Part shown: in pieces, positions 1 to 5,704 of the stretch
How the letters are laid out: each line of letters opens with the position of its first letter
Position numbering within the stretch: position 1 is the stretch's first letter
Assembly (NCBI GenBank): GCA_028691625.1
Contig: JAQUYZ010000140.1
Location: 1-5,704, forward strand
Reading direction: 5' to 3'
Length of the DNA stretch: 5,704 nucleotides
Source: Eubacteriales bacterium
Lineage (GTDB): Bacteria > Bacillota > Clostridia > Peptostreptococcales > Anaerovoracaceae
Position numbers and translations under genes: made by a program
Notes under the pieces: generated by a model
Seen by the model: the letters and a program-made list of their open reading frames with translations, nothing else
Database searches by the model: none
What the model was told of the DNA's origin: nothing

Positions 1-16
1 TGTGCAGTTACAGGCA

Positions 17-44
17 AGACCGCGCGGTCTGATAGGTGTCAGAC
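17..44. repeat. 14-base perfect palindrome fused to a GTCTGA/TCAGAC hairpin
   Basis: AGACCGCGCGGTCT (17-30) is a perfect palindrome. Its right end overlaps a second inverted pair, GTCTGA (27-32) and TCAGAC (39-44), with a 6-base loop. TCAGAC is also part of the left arm of the larger repeat at 35-93, so the same sequence could pair in either direction. The CGCGCG core stands out against the AT-rich surroundings. It lies immediately downstream of jetC with no gene start recognised, and probably belongs to the same inserted element. Confidence 0.6.
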
Positions 45-93
45 GGGATTTTAATTTGCTGTTGCACCCGATTGTAATTCGCCGTCTGACACC
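35..93. repeat. Perfect 12-bp inverted repeat straddling the jetC stop codon
   Basis: GGTGTCAGACGG (35-46) and CCGTCTGACACC (82-93) are exact reverse complements separated by 35 bases. The right arm lies in jetC codons 1062-1066 and the left arm just after the stop codon (51-53). The two halves of the unit also hold an imperfect 17-base direct repeat (43-59 and 66-82, 13 of 17 identical). A stem this long with no T-run after it is a poor intrinsic terminator. It looks more like the terminal hairpin or unit of a small mobile repeat, such as a REP/RAYT-associated or IS200-like palindrome. The family assignment is a guess; the repeat itself is read directly from the sequence. Confidence 0.7.
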
Positions 94-3000
94 AATAAGG
101 TTTCTTCCATCTTCGGTCCAATATACTGGATTTTATCCGGCGGAGCTGCGATGATCATCTGGAGTGGCAGACGATTCAGGAATTCCAGGACACCGCCGAT
201 CCTCTCGTCATCCATATTGTTAAATGCCTCATCAAACATCACCAGCCCGATTGCCTCACCGCCAATATTGTTGCTGTACAACTGCACAAACGAAGCTGCC
301 ACCGTAACATAAAATGGTGTCTGTGTCTCTCCTCCACTCTTTTCCTCACACACTTTGGAGTATAAAGAATAATTACCGTCTCCATGTAGTATTTTAATAT
401 CATAATCCATATAAGTACGATAATCTGTAAACTCATCCAATGTCTTTGCACTGTTATCCTGATCCAGAGCCAGCCTGGAAAACAGTTCATCTATAACTTC
501 CTTATGGTTTTCATGGAAAACGCCACTGAAAATAGACTCTCCCTGCACCACATTAAAATCATCCATAATCATTTCGTAATATTTCCCATAACGTTTGCTG
601 GGCAGGTACAGAAATTCATATCGCTCGTTGCTAAAGGTTATATCACGCAGTGCCTTATTCAGGTTTTTGAATTCCCCCTGTGCCTGTTTCATATTTTCCT
701 GGAGTTTGGATAAGAACTGCTCCCGGAATTCTTCCTCCGCAGATATACGTGCCTTTGTCACCTTGTCTTCGTAGGTCAAAAGTTCCGATGTCACCAGTCG
801 ATCCTGCACAGCCGCATATTCTGCATAGGCCTCGTAGCTGGCTGCCGCCCCAAAGTCAAACGCAGTTTTATAATCCACCATGGCAGACTGCATTCTTTTA
901 TCTGCATTTTCCTGATTGGTACGATTAGCCTTACGCCGTCGATCAAAATTAAACCGGAACTGCTCATAGGTCTTGTCTGTCGTCTGTTTGTCGTAGTCAT
1001 GTTTCCAATTCAAAACTGCTTCCCCTGCTTTCGTTGCAAGTTCTGCCACCAACCCTTGTTTTGCCGTTTTATCTGCTGCTGCATCTGTCACCGCACTTCT
1101 GGCATTTTTGATATTCGTCTCACAGGATCCGATTTCTCTGTCCCTTTTTGAGACTTGCGTCTGTATCTTTTTACACTCATCCTGCAGTTCTTCCACACGG
1201 ATTTGCTTTTGAATCACGGAAGAGTGTTCTTCCAACTGCCTGATTTCCCTTTGGCATTTTTCGATGGCAATAGTTGTCCTTTTCAATTCAGGTAGAATAG
1301 ACAGACGGTATTTCACATCCACATCCGCTTCGGAATCAAGCAATTCCATTGTATCTTTAATACTGCTCTCCCGTTTCTGCTGCTCTTTGTTTTGGATATT
1401 CAGGTTTTCCAGTTTTTCTTTTGCCTGTTCTAATTGAATGCGAACCGCATTCTTCCCAATAAAGGGAACCTCATAGATCCCCGGTTTAATAGCACTGGCC
1501 ACATGATTCTGATAGCGCATACAGTTTGCCGTGATAGAAACATCATATCTTTTCAGTTCCTCTACCCGCTCACATACATGCACTTTGCCCAATATCATAT
1601 TCACATATCGTTTTGCGTAAATATTTTTGGAGTCCACCATAGAAGCAAGACTATCCCCCGGTGTCACATCATATGCATCCAGTTTTCCTGCATTGATCAA
1701 TCCTACGCCATAGGCCTTTCGTTCCCTGCGGAGTTTTTCGTAAATCCCCAGCGCAATATCGAAATGCTCCGGTTCCACAAGTATGTAAAATCGTTGGGTA
1801 TTCAAATACCCTTCCACTGCATTTCTCCATTTTTCATTGGCAATATCCAGTAACTCACACAATATCTTCGGTTCTGCCGTACGTCCAATGCGCAGAAATT
1901 CCTGCTCTATTTTATCCCTCAGCACCTCCACCGCAGGAGGATAAGAAAAACGCTGGCGCTCCAGTTTTTTCATATTTTCTTTTACTTCTATAATAAAATT
2001 GGATAAATCAACCAGTCTGGACTGCACCTCCAGCATTTTTTGCTGCAGTTTTTTATACATTGCTTTTTTGTATTGAATGACCTGATTAACCAGTTCGCCT
2101 GCCATAACAACGTCTTCTGTCTCTTTTAAATGACGCAGCATTTCCTCATACTGTCCCACACAGACATCCGCATCACTGATCTGCGAAAGTTTATTTGCCT
2201 TTCGCAATGCCAGTTTAGCACTGTCAAGCAACTGCTTTCGTTCCTCTTTCTGCTCGTTTTGCTTTTCCTTCAGGCTGTTTAACTGCTTTTTTTGTTCTTC
2301 AATCGCCTGAAACTCTTTATTCTGGCGCATCTCCACCAACAACGTGGTGCATATTTCATTTTTATTATCATATTCTTTTTGAAGATCATTTCTGGATCCG
2401 GTCAATTCATTATACCGGAAGTTTTCTGATTCAATTTTTTTTGTCAGATTTTGAATCTGTTCCTCTATAATGTCCACATCCGACTGGGCAAGATAGTATT
2501 CATACATCTGATCTGCCTGCATGCAGTCTGCAACTACCTTGTGGTACTGCTCAATCTCTTTTAATTTTTCAATTCTTCGTTTGACACCTTCCAGAGTTTT
2601 TTCCAGTTCCTGATAACTTCTGACGTTTTCCCGAAGTGTATCAATATTGACTTCCTTCTCATCCAGCACATAGGAATAAACAAAATCTTTGATATCATCA
2701 ATCGGTTTAAAAGCCATTGCCTTTGGTATTAATTGGAAAAATTTATCCTCGATTCTTCCAAACCTTTGTTTCATCATACGTTTGGCCTCTGCATTGGTCT
2801 TGGCAAAGGTTTTTATTTTTTTATTGTTAAATGTTCGGAATTCTGTAATAGTTCTGGGCCTTTTCCCATTCTTGAACATCTCTTCCGAAAGCATACTGTT
2901 ATCCACCAGATAGCGTGCAACGGTCTCCTGCCCCTCTGTGGCAGAATCAATCACTGCACCCACAATAAAATATTTGTTGCGGCTCTCCTCATAAAACTCC

Positions 3001-3278
3001 AGCGCAATATGCGCACTCAATTCCCCTGTACGTTCGTATGGCTGGTGCTCCCGTCCTGTTTTGCAGCGAATATACCCAGTGAGTTTTCTCTTTCCATTTT
3101 CATGAGCTGCTTTGTTAAAATTATTCGCCGAGCAGGTAACAACAAATTGAATGGCATCCAAAAGCGTAGATTTCCCAGCACCGTTTTCACCTGAAATCAA
3201 TGTGGAATCTCCAAGATCAATGGTTACATCCGAAAATCGATGCCAGTTAATCAATTTCAGTCGGGTCAATTTCTTCAT
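51..3278 (-). CDS. jetC: Wadjet defence condensin, SMC-like ATPase JetC
   Basis: JetC (1075 residues) is the MukB-like motor of Wadjet: its dimer uses ATP to extrude DNA loops, and with JetD's nuclease the complex removes small circular plasmids. The N-terminal head carries Walker A GENGAGKST (30-38, Lys36). The family-typical segment MAFKPIDDIKDFVYSYVLDE (188-207) leads into a first coiled coil (about 222-440, rich in K/E/Q). A globular hinge follows at about 445-610 (from YPPAVEVLRDKI to PGIYEVPFIGKNAV), then a second coiled coil (about 612-880). The C-terminal head has the ABC signature SGGE (981-984), Walker B GLVMFDE (1011-1017, Asp1016 and catalytic Glu1017), a D-loop-like NNMDDERI, and AAPPDKIQYI (1044-1053). 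All ATPase motifs are intact. The oddity is the C-terminus: after KMEETLLV the last ~13 residues (SDGELQSGATAN) are encoded by a 12-bp inverted-repeat element (35-93). The native tail may therefore have been replaced by an insertion. The expected next gene, jetD, has no visible start before the window ends. Confidence 0.92.
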   Translation of the reverse strand: MKKLTRLKLINWHRFSDVTIDLGDSTLISGENGAGKSTLLDAIQFVVTCSANNFNKAAHENGKRKLTGYIRCKTGREHQPYERTGELSAHIALEFYEESRNKYFIVGAVIDSATEGQETVARYLVDNSMLSEEMFKNGKRPRTITEFRTFNNKKIKTFAKTNAEAKRMMKQRFGRIEDKFFQLIPKAMAFKPIDDIKDFVYSYVLDEKEVNIDTLRENVRSYQELEKTLEGVKRRIEKLKEIEQYHKVVADCMQADQMYEYYLAQSDVDIIEEQIQNLTKKIESENFRYNELTGSRNDLQKEYDNKNEICTTLLVEMRQNKEFQAIEEQKKQLNSLKEKQNEQKEERKQLLDSAKLALRKANKLSQISDADVCVGQYEEMLRHLKETEDVVMAGELVNQVIQYKKAMYKKLQQKMLEVQSRLVDLSNFIIEVKENMKKLERQRFSYPPAVEVLRDKIEQEFLRIGRTAEPKILCELLDIANEKWRNAVEGYLNTQRFYILVEPEHFDIALGIYEKLRRERKAYGVGLINAGKLDAYDVTPGDSLASMVDSKNIYAKRYVNMILGKVHVCERVEELKRYDVSITANCMRYQNHVASAIKPGIYEVPFIGKNAVRIQLEQAKEKLENLNIQNKEQQKRESSIKDTMELLDSEADVDVKYRLSILPELKRTTIAIEKCQREIRQLEEHSSVIQKQIRVEELQDECKKIQTQVSKRDREIGSCETNIKNARSAVTDAAADKTAKQGLVAELATKAGEAVLNWKHDYDKQTTDKTYEQFRFNFDRRRKANRTNQENADKRMQSAMVDYKTAFDFGAAASYEAYAEYAAVQDRLVTSELLTYEDKVTKARISAEEEFREQFLSKLQENMKQAQGEFKNLNKALRDITFSNERYEFLYLPSKRYGKYYEMIMDDFNVVQGESIFSGVFHENHKEVIDELFSRLALDQDNSAKTLDEFTDYRTYMDYDIKILHGDGNYSLYSKVCEEKSGGETQTPFYVTVAASFVQLYSNNIGGEAIGLVMFDEAFNNMDDERIGGVLEFLNRLPLQMIIAAPPDKIQYIGPKMEETLLVSDGELQSGATAN

Positions 3279-3861
3279 CTGTCTGTTTCCCCTTTCGGTA
3301 CGTTTCTATTTTCTCGTGAACTTTCTTAATATCCTCCACGCGCACAGCCATTAGAATAGAGTTATAAATCAGGATCCTTGATTCTTCATTCTTCAAATCA
3401 TTGTCCAACAATTCTACTAATTGGTACCTCCGCAGCATACGCAGCGTGTTGCTCATGGTGGTCTTATCTATCATTTTCTCACGAATTTTCAGACTCAGGA
3501 ACTTATCCTGGATATCTCCCAGATTCACAATGACTTCATCCGACACCGACAATTCTCGTTTTTTCTCATCAAATAAAATGCGCAGCAAAAGCAGAATAAT
3601 GGATTCGTACAATTTCAGATTCTGACGATTTGTATTGAGACCATTGGTCAACTGGATCACGCCGTACTCTTCATTTATTTCCACACGATATCCCAGCGTG
3701 TTCAGCAGCTCCACAAACTTCTCTTTATATTTCAGCACAAAATAATAGTCCGATCTGGTTGCCTCATTCTGCTTGCACAAAAAGCAGACATTAATCAGTT
3801 TATTGCAGATTCGTCGAAATTCGTCCTGATCCTTTTGCAGCATTCCCTCCAATAAATTCAT
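3247..3861 (-). CDS. jetB: Wadjet defence condensin, KITE-like subunit JetB (DUF4194 family)
   Basis: The protein has 204 residues, the usual size for DUF4194/JetB, which corresponds to MukE/MksE in related condensins. JetB is the small winged-helix (KITE) dimer that binds the JetA kleisin and DNA. Visible features are an N-terminal helical segment (about 7-55, with FVLKYKEKFVELLNTLGYRVEI leading into a beta hairpin), the central helix LKLYESIILLLLRILFDEK (82-100), then VNLGDIQDKF (112-121) and a winged-helix-like segment TTMSNTLRMLRRYQLVELLD (134-153). The ESIILLLLRILFDE region is characteristic of DUF4194; its hydrophobicity is that of a buried helix, not a transmembrane segment. The acidic tail (TDEEIDPTEID) is encoded where the gene overlaps jetC. 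It lies 3 bases after jetA and overlaps jetC by 32 bases, as expected for subunits made in fixed proportion. Confidence 0.88.
   Translation of the reverse strand: MNLLEGMLQKDQDEFRRICNKLINVCFLCKQNEATRSDYYFVLKYKEKFVELLNTLGYRVEINEEYGVIQLTNGLNTNRQNLKLYESIILLLLRILFDEKKRELSVSDEVIVNLGDIQDKFLSLKIREKMIDKTTMSNTLRMLRRYQLVELLDNDLKNEESRILIYNSILMAVRVEDIKKVHEKIETYRKGKQTDEEIDPTEID
3289..3294 (-). promoter_or_regulatory. Shine-Dalgarno of jetC within jetB
   Basis: AAGGGG on the minus strand lies 10 bases before the jetC ATG (3276-3278), inside the 3' part of jetB. It supports this start, which also begins with the conserved MKKLTRLKLINWHRF of SMC-type heads. It is weaker than the jetB site, so jetC translation probably relies on coupling to jetB. 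Confidence 0.5.
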
Positions 3862-3864
3862 GTC

Positions 3865-5355
3865 TTATTTCTCCTTCTTCTGAATCGTAAAATCCGGGAA
3901 CTGGTATTTCTCAAATGTATGGAGTACATTTTCATTTTTCTTCACACGATAAATCATGTTTTTTCGTGTTCCGTACAATCGAATATAAATAATCTTCATA
4001 AAGTCTTCCACATTACAAAGTGGCAATTCCGATGCGCGCATTACATTTCGATCTCCCATCTGCACCTTTACATAACTGTCAATCCTCTCCGGGCTCAAAA
4101 TACGCTGCATCTTCTCCGTCATGCGCCGTAGTTTTTCCTGGCGAAGCAATAGATCTGGCTCTGTATCTGCAAGTTCCTGTGGGGAAAACTCTTTCCTTCC
4201 CTCTGTCGGGCTGTAAAAAGATTTCTCATCCAGAAAACTGCTTCCGAATAACCGTACCAACTGATCCACATACTCCATTTCATAAATACCATTCAGATCC
4301 ATATTTCGCTCATTGATCTGCGTATTCATGTACAAAAGTATTTCCTTTAACTGCCCTCGTACGTCTTCACTACCAGCCAGCAGGAATTTGGCTCTGTTGA
4401 TAGACGCTCTCTGGTATTGTGTGTTTTTCTGATCTATTTCTGCCAGAATATCATCCATGCTTCGAAAAGCTTCTATAATCTCATGTAAACACTGGTAGGT
4501 CAGTTCCTCCGCTTTTTCCCTGGAAATTTCTCTTAACCCAGCCAATTCATCTGCCGTTTTGGAAACATAGGATTTGCTTCTGCTATGACTCTCCAAACGT
4601 TCAATAATCTCCGGGCGAAACTTCGATACGTTATCCGAAGTCAGCAATCTATGATATGCCTTATCCACAATATTGGTAATGTAGTCATTAAACAGCGCAT
4701 TCATGATTTCAGCCACTGTCTTATGGCGAGTCAGTTCGTCAATATAATGCTTGATATTCGAATTTAGATTTTTAAGTCCGGTAATCAGCAGATCGGTATT
4801 TTCCATAATCTGCTGCAAAACTACCGCTGGATGATCTGTGGGTGCCTTGACCAGACTGTAAATAACATATATATACCCCTGATACTCTATTTTCTTTCCA
4901 TTAGAAATCTCTAAAAGCGTTTTGATTATGTTTACCGCATAATCATGGAAATTCACCCTCTGCACATAACTTTTGTCCGTCTCGACTTCCAACCATCCAA
5001 AATTCTCCAGTAACCGCAGCATTTCATTTGCCTTTTTTCTCGGATCTGAACTTCCAAATTCGTCTGTTTCAAATTCTGCGGCCTGATTCTGCTCAAAATA
5101 AAACTGCAGTTCATCTGCCAGAATCTCTCTCTCAATTCCGAAAGAAAGCTGCGTATCCATGGCGGAAAACAATTTGTGGATACAATCCCAGTAAACAAGC
5201 CGGTTCGGCGATGCCAGCGGTGAAAAAAACTTCGACGGAATAATGTCAAACAGCGGACTGGTCAGTTCCTGTGACGGTATATATTTTTCTACTTCCTGTT
5301 GTTTCTCTACGCTATCTTTTGCAGATGATGACATAAGATGCATTTCTCCTGACAT
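3865..5355 (-). CDS. jetA: Wadjet defence condensin, kleisin-like subunit JetA (DUF5716-like)
   Basis: The longest reading frame is 496 residues. A start at residue 8 (ATG at 5332-5334, 489 residues) is better supported by the AGGAG at 5346-5350. JetA is the kleisin of Wadjet (MukF/MksF counterpart): it bridges the JetC ATPase heads and recruits JetB in a cytoplasmic complex that extrudes plasmid DNA. The N-terminal signature PLFDIIPSKFFSPLASPNR (34-52) is typical of Firmicute JetA proteins. A likely winged helix follows at about 106-147 (RKKANEMLRLLENFGWLEVE). The middle is strongly helical (about 175-420), including a charged stretch at 245-320. A second likely winged-helix segment (EDFMKIIYIRLYGTRKNMIYRVKK, 450-473) lies near the C-terminus, as expected for the kleisin end that contacts an SMC head. 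No signal peptide or membrane segment is seen. It is first in the operon, 3 bases before jetB. The kleisin role rests on operon position, domain order and the N-terminal motif; the Wadjet subtype was not determined. Confidence 0.88.
   Translation of the reverse strand: MSGEMHLMSSSAKDSVEKQQEVEKYIPSQELTSPLFDIIPSKFFSPLASPNRLVYWDCIHKLFSAMDTQLSFGIEREILADELQFYFEQNQAAEFETDEFGSSDPRKKANEMLRLLENFGWLEVETDKSYVQRVNFHDYAVNIIKTLLEISNGKKIEYQGYIYVIYSLVKAPTDHPAVVLQQIMENTDLLITGLKNLNSNIKHYIDELTRHKTVAEIMNALFNDYITNIVDKAYHRLLTSDNVSKFRPEIIERLESHSRSKSYVSKTADELAGLREISREKAEELTYQCLHEIIEAFRSMDDILAEIDQKNTQYQRASINRAKFLLAGSEDVRGQLKEILLYMNTQINERNMDLNGIYEMEYVDQLVRLFGSSFLDEKSFYSPTEGRKEFSPQELADTEPDLLLRQEKLRRMTEKMQRILSPERIDSYVKVQMGDRNVMRASELPLCNVEDFMKIIYIRLYGTRKNMIYRVKKNENVLHTFEKYQFPDFTIQKKEK
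3871..3876 (-). promoter_or_regulatory. Strong Shine-Dalgarno of jetB, inside the end of jetA
   Basis: AAGGAG on the minus strand lies in the last codons of jetA, 9 bases before the jetB ATG (3859-3861). It is the strongest ribosome binding site in the operon. Because it lies upstream of the jetA stop codon, it makes translational coupling from jetA to jetB likely. Confidence 0.75.
5346..5350 (-). promoter_or_regulatory. Shine-Dalgarno AGGAG that decides the jetA start
   Basis: AGGAG on the minus strand lies inside the longest jetA reading frame, just after the first ATG (5353-5355). It therefore cannot serve that ATG, which has only AT-rich sequence and no ribosome binding site upstream. 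It is too close (2 bases) to the second ATG (5341-5343), but 11 bases upstream of the third (5332-5334). The third ATG is thus the best-supported start, with spacing slightly longer than ideal. Confidence 0.55.
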
Positions 5356-5372
5356 AATACGAATTTGTTTTT

Positions 5373-5401
5373 ATTTTACCATTGGTCCTCATAAAAGTAA
5401 A
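5373..5401 (-). promoter_or_regulatory. Candidate sigma-A promoter of the jet operon (extended -10)
   Basis: On the minus strand a -35-like TTTACT (5396-5401) is followed by a 17-base spacer and TAAAAT (5373-5378). TGG sits immediately upstream of the hexamer (5379-5381), giving an extended -10, TGGTAAAAT. Transcription would start near 5366, about 30 bases before the likely jetA start codon. The site begins 5 bases after the helicase stop codon and is the best promoter-like sequence in the 50-base gap. It suggests that the operon can be transcribed independently of the helicase gene. This is a pattern match only, and AT-rich gaps produce such matches by chance. Confidence 0.45.
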
Positions 5402-5405
5402 ACCT

Positions 5406-5704
5406 TTATGAATGATAACTCTTCTGAATCTTCCGCAGTTTCCCTTTCATTGGCTTCTGCTGCAGCACCTCATACACCTTCTCCCCTTTTCCATTCAGGA
5501 TCTCAACATAGGTAATGCTGTCCCGCACATCAATGATTCCAATATCATCGGATGTGATTCCATCGATTGCACAGATGGTTCCAACCACATCTCCGGCACG
5601 CATTTTCGATTTCTTTCCGCCGCCAATCGTTAACTTTACGATGCTGTCCTTGAATGCAGCGCCCTTTCCTTCCTTCAGCACGACCTTCTCTTTCTGTCTT
5701 CTGG
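5406..5704 (-). CDS. DEAD-box RNA helicase, C-terminal DbpA-type RNA-binding domain (partial; 5' end outside window)
   Basis: About 99 C-terminal residues are visible. The frame stays open to the right edge of the window, with a basic stretch (RRQKEKVVLKEGKG) upstream of a GTG at 5679-5681, so that GTG is internal and not the start. The visible part reads as one DbpA RNA-binding domain: KLTIGGGKKSKMRAGDVVG, then GITSDDIGIIDVRDSITYVEI, then the basic end KPMKGKLRKIQKSYHS before a TAA stop at 5406-5408. The G-K-K/R-x-G-D-x-V-G and D-D-I-G-x-I-D-x-R-D pattern is typical of this fold, which in DbpA/YxiN helicases binds structured 23S rRNA during large-subunit assembly. The two RecA-like helicase domains would lie outside the window, so the helicase assignment is inferred from the C-terminal domain. 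It is a housekeeping-type gene lying upstream of the defence operon on the same strand. No convincing intrinsic terminator follows the stop, so some read-through into jetA is possible. Confidence 0.85.
   Translation of the reverse strand, partial: RRQKEKVVLKEGKGAAFKDSIVKLTIGGGKKSKMRAGDVVGTICAIDGITSDDIGIIDVRDSITYVEILNGKGEKVYEVLQQKPMKGKLRKIQKSYHS

Noticed and set aside
17..53. An intrinsic terminator for the jet operon formed by the palindromes after jetC.
   Set aside because: No T-run follows any of the stems on the minus strand within the window, and the 12-bp arms are 35 bases apart with one inside the coding region. Classical terminator architecture is absent, although a structured RNA end remains possible.
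1434..1853. A 139-codon plus-strand reading frame opposite jetC.
   Set aside because: It lies antisense to the JetC hinge region, has no ribosome binding site, and its composition (rich in I, H, F, C) is typical of the reverse of a coding strand. It is treated as a shadow.
2435..2442. Run of eight A residues (minus strand) in jetC, and a seven-A run at 2816-2822: possible phase-variable or slippery sites.
   Set aside because: Both fall in lysine-rich coiled-coil or head codons (KK), where A-runs are common in AT-rich genomes. The frame is intact through both, and no downstream structure or alternative frame of interest was seen.
2733..3194. A 153-codon plus-strand reading frame opposite the jetC N-terminal head.
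   Set aside because: It is antisense to the conserved Walker A-containing region, with no recognisable protein features; a shadow frame.
4953..5249. A 98-codon minus-strand reading frame overlapping jetA in another frame.
   Set aside because: It is fully contained in jetA, rich in W, R, C and F, and has no credible start signal; a shadow frame.
5406..5681. A stand-alone 91-residue protein starting at GTG 5679-5681.
   Set aside because: The same frame continues open to the window edge with helicase-tail-like basic residues, and the domain normally sits at the end of a DEAD-box helicase. The GTG is internal.

Overview
The window looks like chromosomal DNA from a Gram-positive Firmicute, most likely a Clostridia/Lachnospiraceae-type gut bacterium. 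This rests on the moderately AT-rich sequence, the strong AAGGAG-type Shine-Dalgarno sites, and the style of the encoded proteins. No sequence search was possible, so the taxonomy is an inference. Every real gene lies on the minus strand, so transcription runs from high to low coordinates.

At the right edge (5406-5704) is the 3' end of a DEAD-box RNA helicase gene, of which only the C-terminal DbpA-type RNA-binding domain is in the window. A 50-base gap follows, holding a plausible extended -10 sigma-A promoter. Then come three tightly packed genes: jetA (3865-5334 or 5355), jetB (3247-3861) and jetC (51-3278). They encode the kleisin-like, KITE-like and SMC-like subunits of a Wadjet (JetABCD/EptABCD/MksBEFG-like) plasmid- and DNA-defence condensin. 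jetA and jetB are 3 bases apart and jetB overlaps jetC by 32 bases, so the three should form one translationally coupled operon. JetC has an intact Walker A, ABC signature and Walker B, so the ATPase looks functional.

In known Wadjet systems JetABC extrudes DNA loops, and the TOPRIM-type nuclease JetD cleaves small circular DNA. jetD normally follows jetC directly, often overlapping it. Here no jetD start is visible in the 50 bases after jetC before the window ends. Instead, the last codons of jetC and the bases after them form a dense palindromic block (17-93): a perfect 12-bp inverted repeat, a perfect 14-base palindrome, and alternating GTCTGA/TCAGAC arms. This resembles a small REP/RAYT- or IS-type mobile repeat that inserted into the jetC 3' end, rewrote the last ~13 residues of JetC and may separate jetC from jetD. 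That is the most unusual feature here, and sequence to the left of the window would settle it. The rest is a recognisable Wadjet operon rather than a new system.
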